Source of the DNA: Pseudevernia furfuracea
Taxonomy: Eukaryota > Ascomycota > Lecanoromycetes > Lecanorales > Parmeliaceae
Length of the DNA: 64,000 nt
Direction of reading: 5' to 3'
Assembly: GCA_022315425.1 (NCBI GenBank)
Contig: JAIUPT010000047.1
Span: forward strand, 23,955-87,954
The position numbers and the translations under genes are program-made. The notes under the pieces were generated by a model, which did not search any database, had not been told where the DNA came from, and saw only the letters and a program-made list of their open reading frames with translations. The stretch's first letter is position 1; every line of letters begins with the position of its first letter. Of the stretch, positions 12,001-23,233 are shown piece by piece.

Positions 12001-12642
12001 ACTTTGGCTTTGCCCCTGCATGCAAGACAACAAGCTTCGCATCTGCAGCAATTGTCCTCCTTGAGACACAAATGGACATAGCCTGCCCTGAGCTAACGCT
12101 AAAGCTTCTGTCATAAGTATTATCAGCCTGAGCTGAAACTTTACGGCATGAGCGACAAGAATGCAGAAGGCACGTACCGTTGTCAGTGTAAAGTCTTGCT
12201 AAAGCCTTTTTGGCTTCCGGTAGGACGGTGCCGCCTTGTATGAGCACGCCTGCACACATTATGCCAGAATGATACTTCTTATGGGTTTACGCCATTTTAC
12301 GTAGTATTCCAAGCAAGTTATACACACCATCAATATCGAAAACAAACGCTGGTGGGCCCTCCGGTGCGTAAGCTGAAATCCGCGTAGGTACCAACTTGCT
12401 AGACTAACTGGCTGCTTAACCTTGCAAGCATGCAAAAACATCAGAACCACAAGTTTCAGACCTGACGACAAAGCACAACTTGACCTACCTGACGTATCGA
12501 TCGCAACATCAGGGGCCTTTACGCAGATTGCCGCAGCATGCGGACTGCCAGTGGTTCTCCTAGCCAACGTCTTTGGTGGATTCCAGATATCCTTCGATTC
12601 AACTCCCTGTGTTTTCCGGCTCGACTCGACATCCGCAGGCAA
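9044..12642 (-). CDS. CECR5/HDHD5-type HAD-superfamily hydrolase
   Basis: Ten minus-strand exons read as a HAD class IIA phosphatase of the CECR5 (HDHD5) type: 12642-12489, 12372-12328, 12249-12178, 12015-11903, 11665-11488, 11185-11161, 10981-10875, 10428-10277, 9700-9500 and about 9206-9044. Exon 2 ends with motif I, 'AFVFDIDG', completed by 'VLIQGG' in exon 3. Exon 4 has 'VCFLTNGGGVTEAQKAEQ', exon 7 'LVFSDPIDWYRDLQLITDV', exon 8 'PLYYSNPDIIYANEFPAPR', exon 9 motif IV 'AVGDNPASDIAGARAAG', and the last exon 'SILVRTGIFRRPAGEND'. The leader before motif I is long and basic, which suits mitochondrial targeting, the reported location of animal HDHD5. Phases agree from exon 1 to exon 8. Exon 9 changes frame between 'GLDLPSAG' and 'AVYAVGDNP', and the last joint does not close in phase. 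The expected PR(F/L)GQGAF segment reads PRLWARLLAAAL, as if two indels cancel. Confidence 0.88.
9836..9871. repeat. short GGCAG-type tandem repeat
   Basis: About 36 bp of near-identical AGGGC/AGGAC pentamer units inside an intron of the CECR5-type gene. It has no other visible role. Confidence 0.8.
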
Positions 12643-12803
12643 ACCTATGCTTGCGAGCTTAACCGGCGTTTGATTTGTTGACCAGCTGTCGTTCCGCCTT
12701 CACGTGCTATGCTATCGTTGACGTGAGGCATGCTCGAGCAGTGTGCGGGCAGTAGAGACGCCTCAAAAGCTGCTTTGGGAAGTGCATAGGGTGCAGAGCC
12801 AGA
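12643..12803. promoter_or_regulatory. divergent promoter region, CECR5-type / AAAP transporter
   Basis: About 160 bp separate the start codons of the minus-strand hydrolase and the plus-strand transporter, so both 5' UTRs and promoters must lie here or within the first exons. No TATA box or repeated element stands out. Shared regulation is inference from the short spacing. Confidence 0.4.
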
Positions 12804-15800
12804 ATGGACGACGCGGAGCACTCAGAAAGAAAAAGCTCGGATGGCGGCACCTCAGATCACGACGCCCTGGTCGATGTGCCGCTCGTCCTTTGAGCTTTCT
12901 GGGTTTGAGCCTTTGCCTATGGCTAATAGGGGGTGAGTCTGCATCTGCGCAGGGGTCTTTGTGACATTTTGCAAACAGAGCAAACGTGCCTGTCTGTCGT
13001 CGATATGACATTGAGCTTTTCCAGATGTTGACACAGGTGGTGAAGCTGGGCCCTCAGCAAAATGGTACCATGCAGCCTTCCACAACTTGACTGCTGTGGT
13101 TGGCGTGGGGGTGCTAGGCTTGCCTTACTCGTTTAGCTACCTGGGATGGTATTGGGGGGTGATAGCCCTGGCTGTAACCCTTGCAGCCTCCTTATATACA
13201 GCTTACTTGTTAGCAGCCTTGCACGAAGAGCCTGATGGAACGCGGCATAATCGATATGTTGATCTTGGACGAGCTATGATTGGTACGGTCTTTCTCTTTT
13301 GCCTGGACATTCTCACTTGCTGTACCTCTCAGTCTCAAATGCAAGATGGTGCATTGCCTTATCACGCACATCATTCTGCTTGCAAATCTGATTCCTGTCT
13401 CTCTGCAGGTGATGCATGGGCAAGGTGGCTCATCACACCCCTGCAGTACTCAGTCATGATTGGCCTGGCAGTTGCATACCTGGTGACGGCAGGACAGAGC
13501 TTCCAGGTCAGCTTACACATGCATCAGCAGTCAACGCGCAGTATATGATACCATGTGGCTTGCATGTCATGCCTACGCACTTACACATCTGTGCATCCTG
13601 ATTTTGCAGCATCAACCAGTAGACATGTGTTCAACAATGCAATTGGACACTGCCAATCTGTGAGCATCTATCTGTGTCCAGCTGTGAGCCTGAAAAAGTG
13701 CCAACATTGGGATGCAAAAGCTAAAGATATGTGTCAGGACACCAGGATTGCTGATCAGCTGAGTGTCATTCAGGCAGTCCACAATGGCAGGTGCAATGGC
13801 CACACAGACAACACCTCCAGCTTTGACTTGGACAACTGCCAAGCATACTTGACTGGCTGGATCATTTTGTTTGGTGCCATACAGCTGCTGCTGTCTCAGG
13901 TCAAGGACTTTCACTCCCTTTGGTAAGGTGATCACAAATGCCCAATCTCGGCTGCTTTCTGCATGCTGTATGCTGTGACCAGGCTACATGAGCTGCATGG
14001 CCTTGGCATGTTCCCTGTGTCATTACAAGTACATGCGCGTTTGAGGTCACACTCATTTGTGCATTCATTTGTTCATGCATTTATTTGCCTCGTTCATTCC
14101 ACTTACTCCATCAGTGCACTGTAGAGGGTCGTTGGGGCGTGGATGGGACCACTTGATTGAATCACAAGCAAACCCCCTTGCTGCTTCCTGGCCCTCCCTT
14201 GCTGTCTAATCCGTGCACATCCTCTGTTCCTTGGGCTTTACAACATGTCTGTGCTAAAAGAGCGTGTCAGTGGCTTCAGCAGCTTGGACTGTGCAACGTA
14301 CAAACCTCAACCGGCCCATCACAATTCCTGTATATGATAATTGACATGTCGACATAGCAGCCATAGCAGCCAACATGTATTGCTATGCAGGTGGGTTTTC
14401 GCTGTTGGGGGCATGCATGTCAGTCATGTACTCCATGATAGCTTCATTGCATCTGCTGTGAAGGGCCATTCAGGAGTGAGCTATGGCAAGCGCTCAGGCA
14501 GTGTGGCTGACCGCACCTTTGGGACCTTCAACTCCTCTGGGGACTGTCATGTTTGCCTTTGGGGGCCAGGTGTCATGCCGGAGATACAGGTGACTTGTAT
14601 AGCTGGATTGAAGTTTGGTGTGTGCTTGTAGCATTGCAAGGCACCGGGGCATGATGGGGTTGATGCACGCTTGTAGCATTGATGGGCATGATGGGGTTGA
14701 CGCAGCTTATAGCATTGAAAGGCACATGGGCATGATGGGGTTGATGCAATCTTATAGCATGGAAAGGCACATGGACATGATGGGGTTGATGCATGCTTAT
14801 AGCATTGAAAGGCACCTCAGCATGATGGGGTAAATGTTTTTGTGATCAACTGTGGCCAAAGGGAGGTTGAAGCTGAGGAGGACTTAGTGTAGGGCATGCT
14901 ATCCTGCATGTTGCACTATAGGCTTGGTGTGACACAGTCTTTGCTCGTTAGGTGCAATTGCTGTTCTTGCTTGTATGACTACCACAGAGCATGTCATGTC
15001 CATGCCACAACACTCCTGCATAATGATCAGCATTGGCACTGCTATTCCTGATGACTCACCTACCTTTGAGCAGATCTTTCCCCAATGTCCAGCACAGTGT
15101 TCGATTACAAGGCCACAGAGACCTGTTTTGTCGCTTGGCTAGGTCAAGTTACTTGTCTTGATTTGGCACTGAACAAGCTTGGTATCTGTGTGGACTGGAG
15201 CACAAGCGTGAGCCAGGTCGATGTTGGGGACTGGTGCCTGCATGTGGGGACTGACGCCTGCATGATGGGGAATGATGCCTGCATGATGATGGGGAGTGAT
15301 GCCTGCAAGATGGGGGACTGGTTCCTGCATGATGGGGACTGATGCCTGTATGCTGGGGACTGGTGCTTGCATGATGCAGACTAATGCCTGCATAATGATG
15401 ATGATGATGTTGGGGACTAGTGCCTGCAGGCCACCTTATCAGTGCCTCCCCCAGCAGTTCAGTCCATGATGAACAGCATCTACTTTGCCTATGTGGTGGT
15501 CACCTTTGCCTACTTCCCGGTGGCCACCGCTGGCTATGCAGCCTATGGCAATGAAGTCAATGCAGATGTGCTGCTGTCAGTTGTCCCAGCCACCTGCATT
15601 GATAGCTGTGGCCAATTTCATGGTTCTGGTTCACATAGCAGCAAGCTATCAGGTCAGTACTAGTTATGAAAATCTGTATAAAAGCTGTGTCGTAACCTAA
15701 CTTCAGTGCTTGACGAATACCTGATTGTAACCATTCCCGCCCCAGCTCATGAGATGAACAACTGCAAGCTTTGCAACCATGATTGGGTCCCCCTTACTCT

Positions 15801-16567
15801 TTTTGGCATCTATGCATGACTTCATAGTAGTGAGAGCTTACTTTGACATAGCCAATGCTTTGCACATTGCGGTTGATGGTGTGCACCTTGTGTGCTCTAC
15901 AGGTCTTTGCTCAGCCAGTGTTTGAGAATGTTGAGACATTGATGACCAAGAACCAAGTGTGGCCATCAAAGCAACCCAGGCTTATGCGAGCAGTGGTGCG
16001 AAGCCTATACGTGGTCATGACGACCTTTGTGGCAATCTGCATCCCATTTTTTGCGGACCTGATGGGTCTGATAGGGGCTGCTGGCTTATACCCCCATGAC
16101 ATTCATCCTTCCATGCGTCTTTTGGCTCAAGGTGAGACGTGCACAGCACATTTGTGGGCACAACCATACTTGTCTGCAGTTCTGGCATGACAGACAGCTT
16201 ATCGCAAATGTGGTGAAGCAGGCTTGGCAACAAGAGACTCATGTTGCTGCTCAAGCTCAGCCAAGGATGCGTTGTTGAGAGGAAAAGCTGTTTGCTCAAG
16301 CCTGTCAAGATACAGGCTGTCATCTGTTTACCACCTGTGAGATGCCCTCTGATGCCCTGGTCATACAACGGCAGCTTGCGAGCCCCGCATCAACATATGT
16401 CTCTGACCCAAGCTTCTTACCTTCTGCAGGCAAAACAGCCACAAGGAATCACCTTTTGGATCAACGTCGCCATCATTGTTGTGTTCAGCGTTGGTGGCCT
16501 TTTAGCTGCTGTTGGCTCCATCAGGCAAATTGCCATGCATGCACAGACGTATGATTTGTTTCACTGA
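12804..16567 (+). CDS. AAAP-family amino-acid transporter (AAP/LHT-like)
   Basis: Exons resolved: 13037-13282, 13409-13506, 13774-13922, 14391-14589, 15430-15652, 15903-16131 and 16430-16567 (stop). A first exon from ATG 12804 is probable but its donor is unclear. The protein is a plant-type amino acid/auxin permease that moves amino acids with protons across a membrane. Evidence includes 'TAVVGVGVLGLPYSFSYLGW', 'LTGWIILFGAIQLLLSQV' with 'DFHSLW', 'SYGKRSGSVADRTFGTFN', 'YFPVATAGYAAYGNEVNAD' and 'FADLMGLIGAAG'. It has about ten hydrophobic segments. Exons 15430-15652 and 15903-16131 are each one base too long, and each break falls where the conserved frame switches. The 14391-14589 exon has about four indels that cancel in pairs. 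Introns hold two minisatellites. Confidence 0.87.
14630..14831 (+). repeat. minisatellite, about 45-bp unit, about 5 copies
   Basis: Imperfect units built on 'GCATGATGGGGTTGATGCA' plus 'TTATAGCATTGAAAGGCAC' repeat in an intron of the AAAP gene. Copies differ by substitutions and by one shortened unit. Confidence 0.9.
15222..15422 (+). repeat. minisatellite, about 20-25-bp unit
   Basis: Repeated variants of 'GGGGACTGATGCCTGCATGA', ending in a GAT triplet run near 15400-15410. It sits just upstream of the acceptor of the 15430 exon in the AAAP gene. Confidence 0.85.
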
Positions 16568-17181
16568 CGTTTATAACATGATAGATCTCTAGACTCAACT
16601 AGATTAGGTGTGCAGATGAACTCCTGATTCATGACTTGTTTTATGGATGATTTGCCTAGGCTTAAATGCTTTAATAAGTCTCTACTGTCGCTGCATGTAG
16701 GCCTAACGCTTTGTCTGTTGCCGCTACAACCCAAAAATGGACATGAAGCAAGCCCTTTTACCATACCATACAGCTGGTCTTACCAAGCTGTGTAAATTAG
16801 CGTATGTTTGGGAAAGTGTACCCAAGGTCCAAATCTATCAAGGACACCATACAGCTGGTCAGAGCTCAGACTGCTGGCATCTAAAGTTGGAGTCCGGTTA
16901 AGGTCAATGTTGAGCATGCAGCAGCAAGTCAGCAGAAATTTGCGCACGCAATCAGCTTGCCGCTGTCAGCCTGCCCGATACTCGATTGTGCGGCGTATTC
17001 AACAGCTTGTCAGCAACACAGATTGCGACACAAGTGATAAGTTGCAGAATTCCCAAGAGCAGCAGTGCAGTTTACAGCTGTTGCGTGCCTATCGCCCCAT
17101 AAAGCCGCAACATGTCTCACGAGTCTTGATGCATGCACAACATGCGAGAACAAACGTAACCTCTAGACGGCAGATTGCAGA
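16568..17181. other. intergenic, no gene seen
   Basis: The stretch between the AAAP stop and the TRAPPC4 start. A 163-residue ORF at 16808-17299 is basic and Cys/Gln-rich, shows no family resemblance and overlaps the first TRAPPC4 exon in another frame, so it is not accepted as a gene. Confidence 0.4.
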
Positions 17182-17885
17182 ATGCCTGCCTTGTATGCTC
17201 TCTACATTATCAACAAATCGGGGGGGGTTGATCTACAACAAGGTACCTCTGTTTTGGCGAAGCATACATTCGTCCGTGAACAAACATATGGTGATTTAAT
17301 TGGACACTTTGCAGGAGGTTCCTTCCTATGGCAGGTCTAAACCTGAATGACACCCTCAGACTAGCCAGCATCTGGTGAGACTTTGTGCCAAGCTTGTACT
17401 GTTCACAGCATGACTGCTGCTTGACAATTTGAGGTTGTGGCTGATGGTCAACTGGCAACTCCAACTCACAAGGAGTAACTGGCGCTGCTTCCTGCAGGCA
17501 CTCCTTGCATGCAATCTCCTCTCAGCTGTCTCCAGTGCAAGGGCTGCACAGGCATTGAGCTCCTGATTGCAGACAACTTCGACTTGCATTGTTTCCAGAC
17601 GCTCACAGGAACGAAGTTTCTACTTGTTGTTGAGCCCGGTACTCCTGAAGTGGAAGACTTTCTCAAGTCAACGTAAGTCACTGCTGCCACTGGCTGGGAT
17701 GTGGAATTATTGGCTGACTCAGACTGAGAGTAATGCTCTGCAGGATATATGACCTATATACAGACTATGTGTTGAAGAACCCTTTTTATGAGGTGGAAAT
17801 GCCTGTGCGATGTGAGCTATTTGATGTGAACTTGTTTCAAGTAATTGGCACAGTCCATCGCAGATGGGGCGTCATACAGGCATGA
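17182..17885 (+). CDS. TRAPPC4: TRAPP complex subunit TRAPPC4/Trs23 (sybindin family)
   Basis: Four exons: 17182-17242, 17315-17374, 17498-17672 and 17744-17885. TRAPPC4 is a longin-fold core subunit of the TRAPP complexes, which activate Rab1/Ypt1 in ER-Golgi traffic. The protein starts '[15 protein letters not shown]' and continues with '[13 protein letters not shown]' and '[15 protein letters not shown]', then '[19 protein letters not shown]' and '[19 protein letters not shown]', which match the family closely. Length is about 140 residues, as usual. Each of the first three exons is one base too long: G8 where G7 fits at 17220-17227, an extra T near 17337, and G3 where G2 fits in 'CAAGGGCTGC'. 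The C-terminus after 'ELFDVNLFQ' is read to the TGA at 17883-17885; a further intron there is possible. Confidence 0.92.
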
Positions 17886-18547
17886 AAGCATAAGCGTCTT
17901 GTAGTGTTGATAACAAGACCAGACATCTCAAGTTTCATCATCTGATCACCCATGGCAACCATGTGCTCATGCAAAGTTTGCCTGTTTCCCAAGTTGTGTG
18001 TTCCCAGAAGCTTGATATCAAAACAACTTGACCCCAAAGCTATGTACTGCTGACTGACTGTCATAAGGCATATGGTGCATGCTTGCAGTCTATACTTTGA
18101 CTCATACTAGCAATACACGTGTCAGCTGGTTGCCAGCTTTCGACACACAGCACCAGGATTGGAATCGTTTCATGCAAGTGTGCAATAGCAAGCAGCATCA
18201 CGGTGCAACCAGAGACACAGTATTGCACTTCGAGCACGTTTCGACATGCAGTCTCTACCATGTGAGCAATGACACGCAGCACTTTCATTGGAGTATCACT
18301 CATGGGCTGATCAGCTTGACAACACACACAGTTCACTACTATCATATCTTCTCCAAATGATCACACATCAAGCTACCTCAATGACAAATGCTGGTCCTAC
18401 TTGTACATTCAAATGATGCATCTTGGCACACACATTACTAAAATCACAATATACATGGCAACAGACTCTACATACCTGTCAAATTCAGCTTGTACATCAG
18501 GACTCATGATGTTGGCACTTGTCAACTGATACAACTATGATACATTC
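17886..18547. other. intergenic, no gene seen
   Basis: The convergent gap between TRAPPC4 and the minus-strand gene ending at 18548. Only short ORFs with no recognisable similarity occur. The 3' UTRs of both genes probably lie here. Confidence 0.4.
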
Positions 18548-19697
18548 TCAACGTCTTCTGGTCTCAGGGTGAATGCCCAGCTTGCTGTGCTGCCGCCTGC
18601 TTGCATCTGCTGCAATTTCAGGGTTGGGCTGAGACAACATTCTGTGGGGCTTGCTGTGAAATAGACTCGACATGGTGCTGTAGTGGCGTGGATCCTTCTT
18701 GCTGTGATCCCCAATCCTGGCAGACAGAACAATGCATCAAGCGCTGGCTGCAATACCCATAAGACACCAAAATCTGGAACAGCAAGGTAAAGCTGAAAGG
18801 CATTGGTGGGCTTACTCAAAGTGGCTGGCCTGATTGCGGGCAGCCAGCTTCTTGTGTGTGTTGAGCTGTGTCAAGTTGGGCGGTTTTGGGGCCTGTCACA
18901 GCAGCATGGACTTGGGCCTCAGCATGCCAGCAATTGTACAAATGCAGCCTTTAGCAGCTGTTGCTGAATGTGCAAAAGCTTCAGAGAGGCCAGATATGTC
19001 CAAGTCAACAAGTTTGCGGATCTTGTTATGCATGCAAACTGCTCAAGACTTGGCTATTGGAGAGATGAGCAGATCAAGGCAAAGGCAGGCTGTACCATCA
19101 GTGGCTTTTCCAGAGATTCTTCTGGCATCAATGGGCATACCATCCCGAAACTTGACTGGCTTGTCATCAATGGGCCCATAGGCCCTGTTGTAGCTACTGC
19201 ACCATCACAATACAATCTGTTCAAACAGCAAAGCACATGATATACCTGGGATGTTAAAGTCTGAGGATCATTCCAGACCATTCCAATTGCAGAGCGAGCA
19301 GGTTGAGTGCACATCCTGTGCAAGACTGGAACTTCAGCAGCAGACCTGATGAACGCACTTTTGTCACTCTTGGTGAGAGCAATCTAGTGGGTCTTTGTAG
19401 CCGGACAAATGTTGCGGAAAAGGAACAGCCTGCAGGGAGTTCTGGTACACGCCGGGCTTGTACATAGTCTGCGTGGTACCTGCCATCCATCACGCGAAGC
19501 GTAAGAAAGCTTGACACGCGACAGGAACCATGCTCTCTTTGCAAAGACGAACCTTTACGATTGACAGGACTGTGCTTGTGCAGAACGGGCGTCTTCAAGG
19601 GTGGTGAGCTGACACGACTCTTCAGCCAAGCGCGAGAATCAGCATGAGTCTCTGCTTTCTTGTCGTGAGCAAATATAGCGATAGGGGGCGCAGACAT
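18548..19697 (-). CDS. unrecognised gene, short basic Tyr/Pro-rich exons
   Basis: A chain of minus-strand exon-like segments with splice signals. It begins at ATG 19697 with 'MSAPPIAIFAHDKKAET'. At about 19480-19370 comes 'MYKPGVYQNSLQAVPFPQHL' followed by 'SGYKDPLDC'. At about 19190-19060 comes 'YGPIDDKPVKFRDGMPIDAR'. At about 18877-18813 comes 'NLTQLNTHKKLAARNQASHF' with a GTAAGCC donor. The last segment, about 18700-18548, has 'KKDPRHYSTMSSLFHSKPHR' and ends in three Arg codons and TGA. The product would be small, basic, and rich in Tyr, Pro, His and Lys, with short motifs such as 'SGYKDP'. That look recalls microtubule-associated or ciliary inner proteins, but I cannot name a family. The middle exon joints are not proven. 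Confidence 0.5.
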
Positions 19698-20139
19698 GGC
19701 TAGCAGATTGAATTCTCTGGGGCACACACAGAACCACAATCACGAAACTGTGACAATGAGTGTTGCGATTTTACGACACTCTGCCAGGGTCAACTTACAA
19801 AGCAGTGGCGTTAAAATTGTGCGGGCGTTTCATTCCACTCGAATTTACTTTCCCATGGATACACTAAGTTGCAGAGCCTGGTAATGCCTGGATCATAGAT
19901 GGCATTGCATCAGATACTGTATGCAGCCATTCCACGTGATTGGTGACCCTTGGCAAGCTGTATGCTAGCTAGAAAATGCTGCAGGATTCTCCTAAGCTAG
20001 CAGAATTTGAACACAAACTAAACGCAACCCACAAGTTTGAATGGCTGTGTAGACAAAAGATGTAGGGAACTAATATGGGACATTCTGGGGGAGATTTCGG
20101 ATGACATTGGACTTCAAGGCATTCTTCAGGTGCAGTCTA

Positions 20140-22486
20140 TCAAAGCGTTTTCTGCAGCTTCTGAACTCGCTTGATCACGACGTCTTCCGGCCTGCTGGAC
20201 TCAACACCCAGAGCCCTGTACCTACACAAGCATCACAAACAGATGAGCCAACATGTCCAACAGACTCAGTCGTGGAGGGCCAGGCCCAGCAGAGTACGCC
20301 TAGTTTTGCACTCCACGTTATGCTGTACACATGCCTGAAGCTCAGCACAGCAGAGTGATTACTGAAAGGTACAACAAGGCAGACATGCGGGACCTCACAA
20401 GGCTGTCGACAACAGGCATGCAGACCGGCTGACTTACTTGGCAATGACTGTATTCACTTGCACGCTTGTGCGCATGTCAGCAGGCTTATGGTGCTGCTTG
20501 TAGTAGCGAGCAAACTCCCTGCTGCCCAAAACTTTGCCGCTAGTGCCTGCCTCTGCATCTCCAATTACCTCCAGCTCATACCCCAAGCTGTCAGCTCCTT
20601 CACCGGTCTCACTCACTGCAAGCTGCTTGTCTGCATGCACACAAGTGACTGTTGTTGAGTCTGCTGTAAGTGCGGTGAAGCTCTTGTGATTAATGATCTT
20701 GCTGGAACTATATATGTGTAGCTGCAATGCCAGCTTGGGCTCACAGTGAGTATTCAAAGATCAAATGCAAGTTGGTAAGGCAACAACACACTGGCTTTCT
20801 GTACTACATTTGCTTGCCAGTTTGCCACAAGGCTAAAGCAAAGCCACAAGGTCACTGCAACAGTGATGACACAGTGCACATGCAGTATTGCAGGCCTGTA
20901 CCTGCAAGCTCATCTTCCAGCTTGGACCAGTCATAAAACTCGACGTATTCCTCCTCATTGTCATCAAACACCATTTTGCATTTGTTGGCGTCCACCATAT
21001 GACGCTGAACACCATGCAGGGATGTGAACTGGCGTGCATTTGCGTCGTCACCTCTGATGTACAAAGGGACATGACCATATTGCAGCTTGAGACCCTGCGC
21101 AAGCACAAGCATAGATGGGCTGGGTGCCAGGAAACTGAAAACATGAAAACCATTCATGTGTCCTTGTCCACCATGATCATTCCTCTATTGCCTCTATTGC
21201 CAGTCATGCAAAGAGTATTGCCGATCATGCAGCCAGTCATACAAAGAGTGTTTGGCAATAAACTAGCAAGCACCAGAAGCATGCTCGACATGGCAAATTG
21301 CTTGATCTGGCATGAAAGACAGTGCGTAGGGCCGCGTGACTAACCAGATACTTGATGAGCCCTGCTGGGTCTGATAAGTACTCAGCATCTGGCAAATAGA
21401 AGCCAAAGTGCTTAAACATGTATTCCAGATTTGCCTCCATGCTGCTGCTCATGTGATTGTCAAAAAAGCTGCGCTTCAGATCCCATTCTTCAACATCCTG
21501 TGCTGAAGAAGCTTCGTCAGAAGCTTGACCCCTGACAGACGCTTCAGCGCCCCTGCTGGGGTAGCAGGGGTGTCCAAGGAGGGCTGTGATGAACTGCTGG
21601 ATACGCCACTGGCTGATGTCTGTCTGATGGCATCTTCAGCACTCTTGGCTCCTGATGTGTTCGCTGTTAATTCTGCCTGTGACAGCGATGCGTCTGTGTC
21701 GTCTTCGTCTGATGCTGTCTCCCAACCTGCACTGTCAGCTTCTGATACACTATCTTCTGCAGCTCTGGTGTCTTCAGCCTGAGGGGTTATGAGCCTTATC
21801 CGGTCTCACACCATTGGGTACAGCCGTGTTATAGCCTGGCTTGCTTGCTGATTGTGCTGCTGCTGGCACTGTTGTTGTGGCACCTGTGCAAATAGCAAGA
21901 TTGATGTATATCTGGCAAATGCAAAAGCAAAACCTGGCACGTTTCAAGTCAGTCCATAACACAAGATTTTCTAAAAAATGAACCAATGTTTGTGTATGCA
22001 GATATATGCATGAACACTAATACATATGCTCCAATTGCATTTGCAAACAGCTGCACGCAGGCAATTAGCAGCTCAATCTGATGCAGGCAGACTGCCAGGC
22101 CAATTACCTGCATTTTCACTTCGCCTGGCGGTAATGACCGGCTGCTGGTGCATCTGGCCTGTCTTTTTCAGCAGATCCTTGTACTTTTTTGCTGTGTGAC
22201 CATGCGCTAAGTACGTGTTCTCCGTGCTAAATATTCTTCTTGGTCAGCGGGTCGTACCAGAACTTTTGCACAGGTCCCACCGTGGCACTGCTGCTCAGCA
22301 GCTCCTTCCTTGAATCAAACCATTCTTAGTAACAGGAGGCCAATCCGGCAACCTTGCGCTTCAAGTTGTATTTTGTGGAAAATCGCTCTTGTAATGCTCC
22401 GCCAGGGAATCCTTGTCGGAGAAATAGGTGCCGGAAGTGGTGCTGTAAAAGCCTTGAGGCTGTGTCTCGACTGTTTCGGCCGCCAT
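20140..22486 (-). CDS. REI1: REI1/ZNF622-type 60S ribosome biogenesis zinc-finger protein
   Basis: Reading the minus strand from ATG 22486, the N-terminus resembles REI1/ZNF622. It has 'SGTYFSDKDSLAEHYKSDF' followed by 'YNLKRKVAGLPPVT' and 'EWFDSRKELLSSS', although the first CxxC of the usual finger appears replaced by FYSTTSGTYF. An acidic Ser-rich linker covers about 21780-21500. Then come 'EEWDLKRSFFDNHMSSSMEA' and 'NLEYMFKHFGFYLPDAEYLS', the internal finger region 'SLHGVQRHMVDANKCKMVFD' with 'EEYVEFYDWSKLEDE', then 'LGSREFARYYKQHH' and a last exon ending 'VVIKRVQKLQKTL' and TGA. In yeast, Rei1 acts on cytoplasmic pre-60S particles to recycle Arx1/Alb1 and probe the exit tunnel. Two extra bases (T4, A4) interrupt 'KSDFHKYNLKR', and further +1/-1 changes follow in 'GLPPVTKEW'. 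Confidence 0.87.
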
Positions 22487-23233
22487 GTCTCGCCAAGCAA
22501 CAGGTTCAAAGCCGATGGCAGATCCGGCAACACTAGTGAGATGTGTCAAAACGTCACGACCGAAACATTGCTGGCGCACCCAGGCTAGCAACGTCATGCT
22601 GGAAAGCCAATAGGGTATAGCCGAGGGTCTTTTGGATTGGAGGTGCCTGGAGGTCAACGCAAATTTCCTGGAGGTCAAACCTGCTCGAAGGTCTTGTTAG
22701 GGTCGCGACTGAATTGGCAAGCACAAGCGCTCCGAGTCAACTACCTAGTGTCCTACATGAGACAGCCGAGCTTGCTGAGCCCGTGCACTGAGACACTTCG
22801 AGAAGTCAATGGCTGGATTGCGTATAAGAACAACGCTTGCGAAAATCACACTTCCTGAGACATCGACCCAAGAGCTGTGTTGGCTAGCGCTCAAGAAAGA
22901 TACCACCGCAAACCTTCATGCTGAAACAGAGACAATGTTTGACACGTATGTGACTATATGTTGGGCATTCAAACAGGAAATGCTGCACATCTTATACCAC
23001 CTTAGGCATGGCAAACTTGGCACACCCTATGATCCCTGCTAGTTCGCTCAAATCGTCCAACATCTACCTGTAGTCCAAAACACTGACACCTGAGCCTAGA
23101 CAGCAATCTCCTGTTTGCATATATGGTGCATGAGGTAGGCGGAAGCTGGTGGTCTGGATTCAATAATCTGTACATATGCAAGCTGCTTTGTCCTACACTA
23201 GTGCAATACTCAGAAACATACTGCTCCCTTTCT
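22487..23233. other. intergenic, no gene seen
   Basis: Upstream region of the REI1-type gene and downstream region of the DUF3626-like gene. Short ORFs on both strands have no recognisable features. Confidence 0.4.

Noticed and set aside
9044..12642. Two separate genes for the HAD protein halves
   Set aside because: Intron phases agree through eight exons and the domain order matches one CECR5-type protein.
14391..14589. Programmed ribosomal frameshifting to explain frame switches
   Set aside because: The switches are numerous, at different homopolymers, mostly +1, lack a common slippery site or pseudoknot, and in the REI1-type and desaturase genes the shifted stretch contains a stop codon. 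Sequence error or decay is simpler.
14630..14831. CRISPR array
   Set aside because: Units are contiguous tandem repeats without unique spacers, located in a eukaryotic intron, with no cas genes.
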